Positions 52,030 through 52,863 of a DNA stretch of 52,863 bases are shown in pieces (position 1 is the stretch's first letter; each line of letters opens with the position of its first letter). Position numbers and translations under genes: made by a program. The stretch lies in assembly GCF_937967675.1 (NCBI RefSeq), contig NZ_CALBSN010000068.1:1-52863 (forward strand). The letters run 5' to 3'. A model generated the notes under the pieces. It did not search any database, was not told the origin of the DNA, and worked only from the letters and a program-made list of their open reading frames with translations. This DNA is from an uncultured Flavobacterium sp. (lineage in GTDB: Bacteria > Bacteroidota > Bacteroidia > Flavobacteriales > Flavobacteriaceae).

Positions 52030-52464
52030 TTATATTGGTTTTGTTATTAGAAAATAAATTATAGCTATTGCTAAAAATGATAACATTAAGTATAAAATTT
52101 GGTTAGCTATGTTTTCCTTTTTTCTGTTTGTGATAAATGTCAAAATTAAAAGAGTTACAAATGAAATAAATATTGTTTGATAAAAAAATAAACACGCCCA
52201 AGGATTTCCGTCTGAATTAATTCCAATTTTCCCAAACGAGCGTATCAATAATTCATTTAAACAAATTAAAAAAACACAATAAATTAATGTTTGAAAATAA
52301 TTACGTTCAAAATTTCTTTTCAAAATTACAATTATTGGGATGAAATAATATCCACTAATTGCACCAATCATATTTTGGTGTTTTATAGAAAGTAGTCCAA
52401 AAAACAATACGATTGCAAAAGTCACAATGTGATAAACATTTATTTTAGGATTTCCATTTTCCAT
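52030..52464 (-). CDS. Four-helix membrane protein of unknown function
   Basis: This 144-residue protein has four hydrophobic helices: about 10-26, 36-48 with 56-72, 88-109 and 119-141. A polar loop (RSFGKIGINSDGNPWA) lies in the middle. I do not recognise a family. The gene is bracketed by the inverted motif GTTAGCAGTARCTT (52015-52028 and 52525-52538) and abuts the IS, so it looks like an accessory gene acquired with its borders. Confidence 0.55.
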   Translation of the reverse strand: MENGNPKINVYHIVTFAIVLFFGLLSIKHQNMIGAISGYYFIPIIVILKRNFERNYFQTLIYCVFLICLNELLIRSFGKIGINSDGNPWACLFFYQTIFISFVTLLILTFITNRKKENIANQILYLMLSFLAIAIIYFLITKPI

Positions 52465-52813
52465 TTTTGAAGTACTTTCAACTTTCTGTTAAGTTATATT
52501 CTCGGATTCTCGAAGGTTCTCATAAAGTTACTGCTAACTTGTTTATATGTCTGACAAAATCATACATAGCTGCCCAATTTTGGGTGTATGTGTCTGATAC
52601 ATATCAGTTATATCCTTACCAAAAATAATAAAAAAATCTTACAAATCATTAAAAGGGCTTTTTATTTGTTGTATGCTTTTTGTGCTTACGTGAGTATGTA
52701 TTTCGTTAGTTTTACTTCTATTTGCATGTAGTGTTTTAAGAAAAAGGTAAAGTATGTTTTAATCCTTTAAAACAACAAGAAACAAAAAAAGCACCTCGTT
52801 AAAGGTGCTTTTG
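52465..52813. other. 349-bp intergenic region left of tRNA-Tyr
   Basis: No gene is seen. It holds AAGTTACTGCTAAC (52525-52538), a hairpin at 52561-52590 (CATACA/TGTATG outside, CCCAA/TTGGG inside), three TTCTC units at 52498-52522, and the tRNA terminator at its right end. Confidence 0.6.
52783..52812 (-). terminator. Terminator of the tRNA-Tyr transcript
   Basis: AAAAGCACCT (52787-52796) and AGGTGCTTTT (52803-52812) form a perfect 10-bp stem; on the minus strand a T-run follows, 1 nt after the tRNA end. Confidence 0.8.
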
Positions 52814-52863
52814 TGGGGAGAGCAGGATTCGAACCTGCGAAGATGTAATCAGCGGATTTACAG
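52814..52863 (-). tRNA. tRNA-Tyr(GTA), 3' part
   Basis: Read on the minus strand the sequence begins with the anticodon loop CTGTAAA (anticodon GTA, tyrosine) and stem TCCGC. A 13-nt variable region typical of long-arm (class II) tRNA-Tyr follows, then the T-arm GCAGG-TTCGAAT-CCTGC and acceptor strand TCTCCCC with discriminator A. The CCA end is not encoded (CAA follows). The 5' half is beyond the window. Confidence 0.88.

Noticed and set aside
52465..52813. Remnant gene in the spacer beside tRNA-Tyr
   Set aside because: The best ATG (in TATATGTCTGACAAA) stops after 16 codons; no other frame shows coding character.

Overview
The window looks like chromosomal DNA from a member of the Flavobacteriaceae (Bacteroidota), most likely Flavobacterium or a close relative. 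The sequence is AT-rich. Candidate promoters carry the Bacteroidota -7 box TAnnTTTG instead of a sigma70 -10. There is a type IX secretion (T9SS) component (porQ) and a secreted nuclease ending in a T9SS sorting tail, the Bacteroidota porQ-cmk gene pair, and a Rho factor with a long N/K-rich insert. Species cannot be settled from the sequence alone.

Layout. 1-493: 5' part of a thiamine-dependent 2-oxoacid dehydrogenase E1 gene (minus). 677-7089: an envelope protein combining a dead M1-peptidase-like domain with a predicted outer-membrane barrel, a T9SS-exported endonuclease I, and glmM. 7227-11792: an ACP phosphodiesterase-like gene overlapping an AlkD-like DNA repair gene, a CLC chloride transporter with CBS domains, a 59-residue membrane protein, and a Fic AMPylase behind an operator-like dyad. 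11875-23899: housekeeping genes (uvrA, LOG protein, alpha/beta hydrolase, M48 lipoprotein protease, MFS carrier, lon, porQ, cmk) and a small lipoprotein. 23944-26464: an mlaE-mlaF-mlaD lipid-transport operon (minus). 26465-33456: a repeat-rich intergenic stretch, a YD-repeat-like secreted protein, lpdA, a truA/ABC-exporter pair, a metallophosphoesterase and a DUF4293 membrane protein. 33621-43527: rho, a lipoprotein, a DUF1801 protein, tpiA, a MauE/DoxX-TlpA redox pair, a DUF1599 protein, folP with a downstream lipoprotein, rlmH, and a conserved 494-residue protein I do not recognise. 43635-48756: an MBL hydrolase, a membrane-anchored protein, a class V aminotransferase, an LpxL-like acyltransferase, a rhomboid protease and a SIMPL protein.

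48830-52540 is the accessory part. Two hypothetical envelope genes, a hairpin element, an IS1182-type insertion sequence and a hypothetical membrane protein follow each other. The IS has perfect 12-bp terminal inverted repeats, and its transposase is broken by two in-frame stop codons. A recurring motif (ACYGCTGT, sometimes extended to GTTAG) lies at several of the junctions, right after the stop codons of minus-strand genes. The window ends inside a tRNA-Tyr gene (minus).

Many genes are housekeeping or envelope biogenesis: GlmM, the LpxL-like enzyme and Mla for the envelope; PorQ plus the nuclease for T9SS export; UvrA, AlkD-like and Lon for repair and proteolysis. The less ordinary material is the intergenic repeat landscape (several distinct short-repeat families and palindromes), the disordered insert in Rho, the pseudo-peptidase/barrel fusion, the Fic operator and the cassette-like accessory segment. 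I found no CRISPR array, no rRNA, no complete prophage and no obvious defence island.
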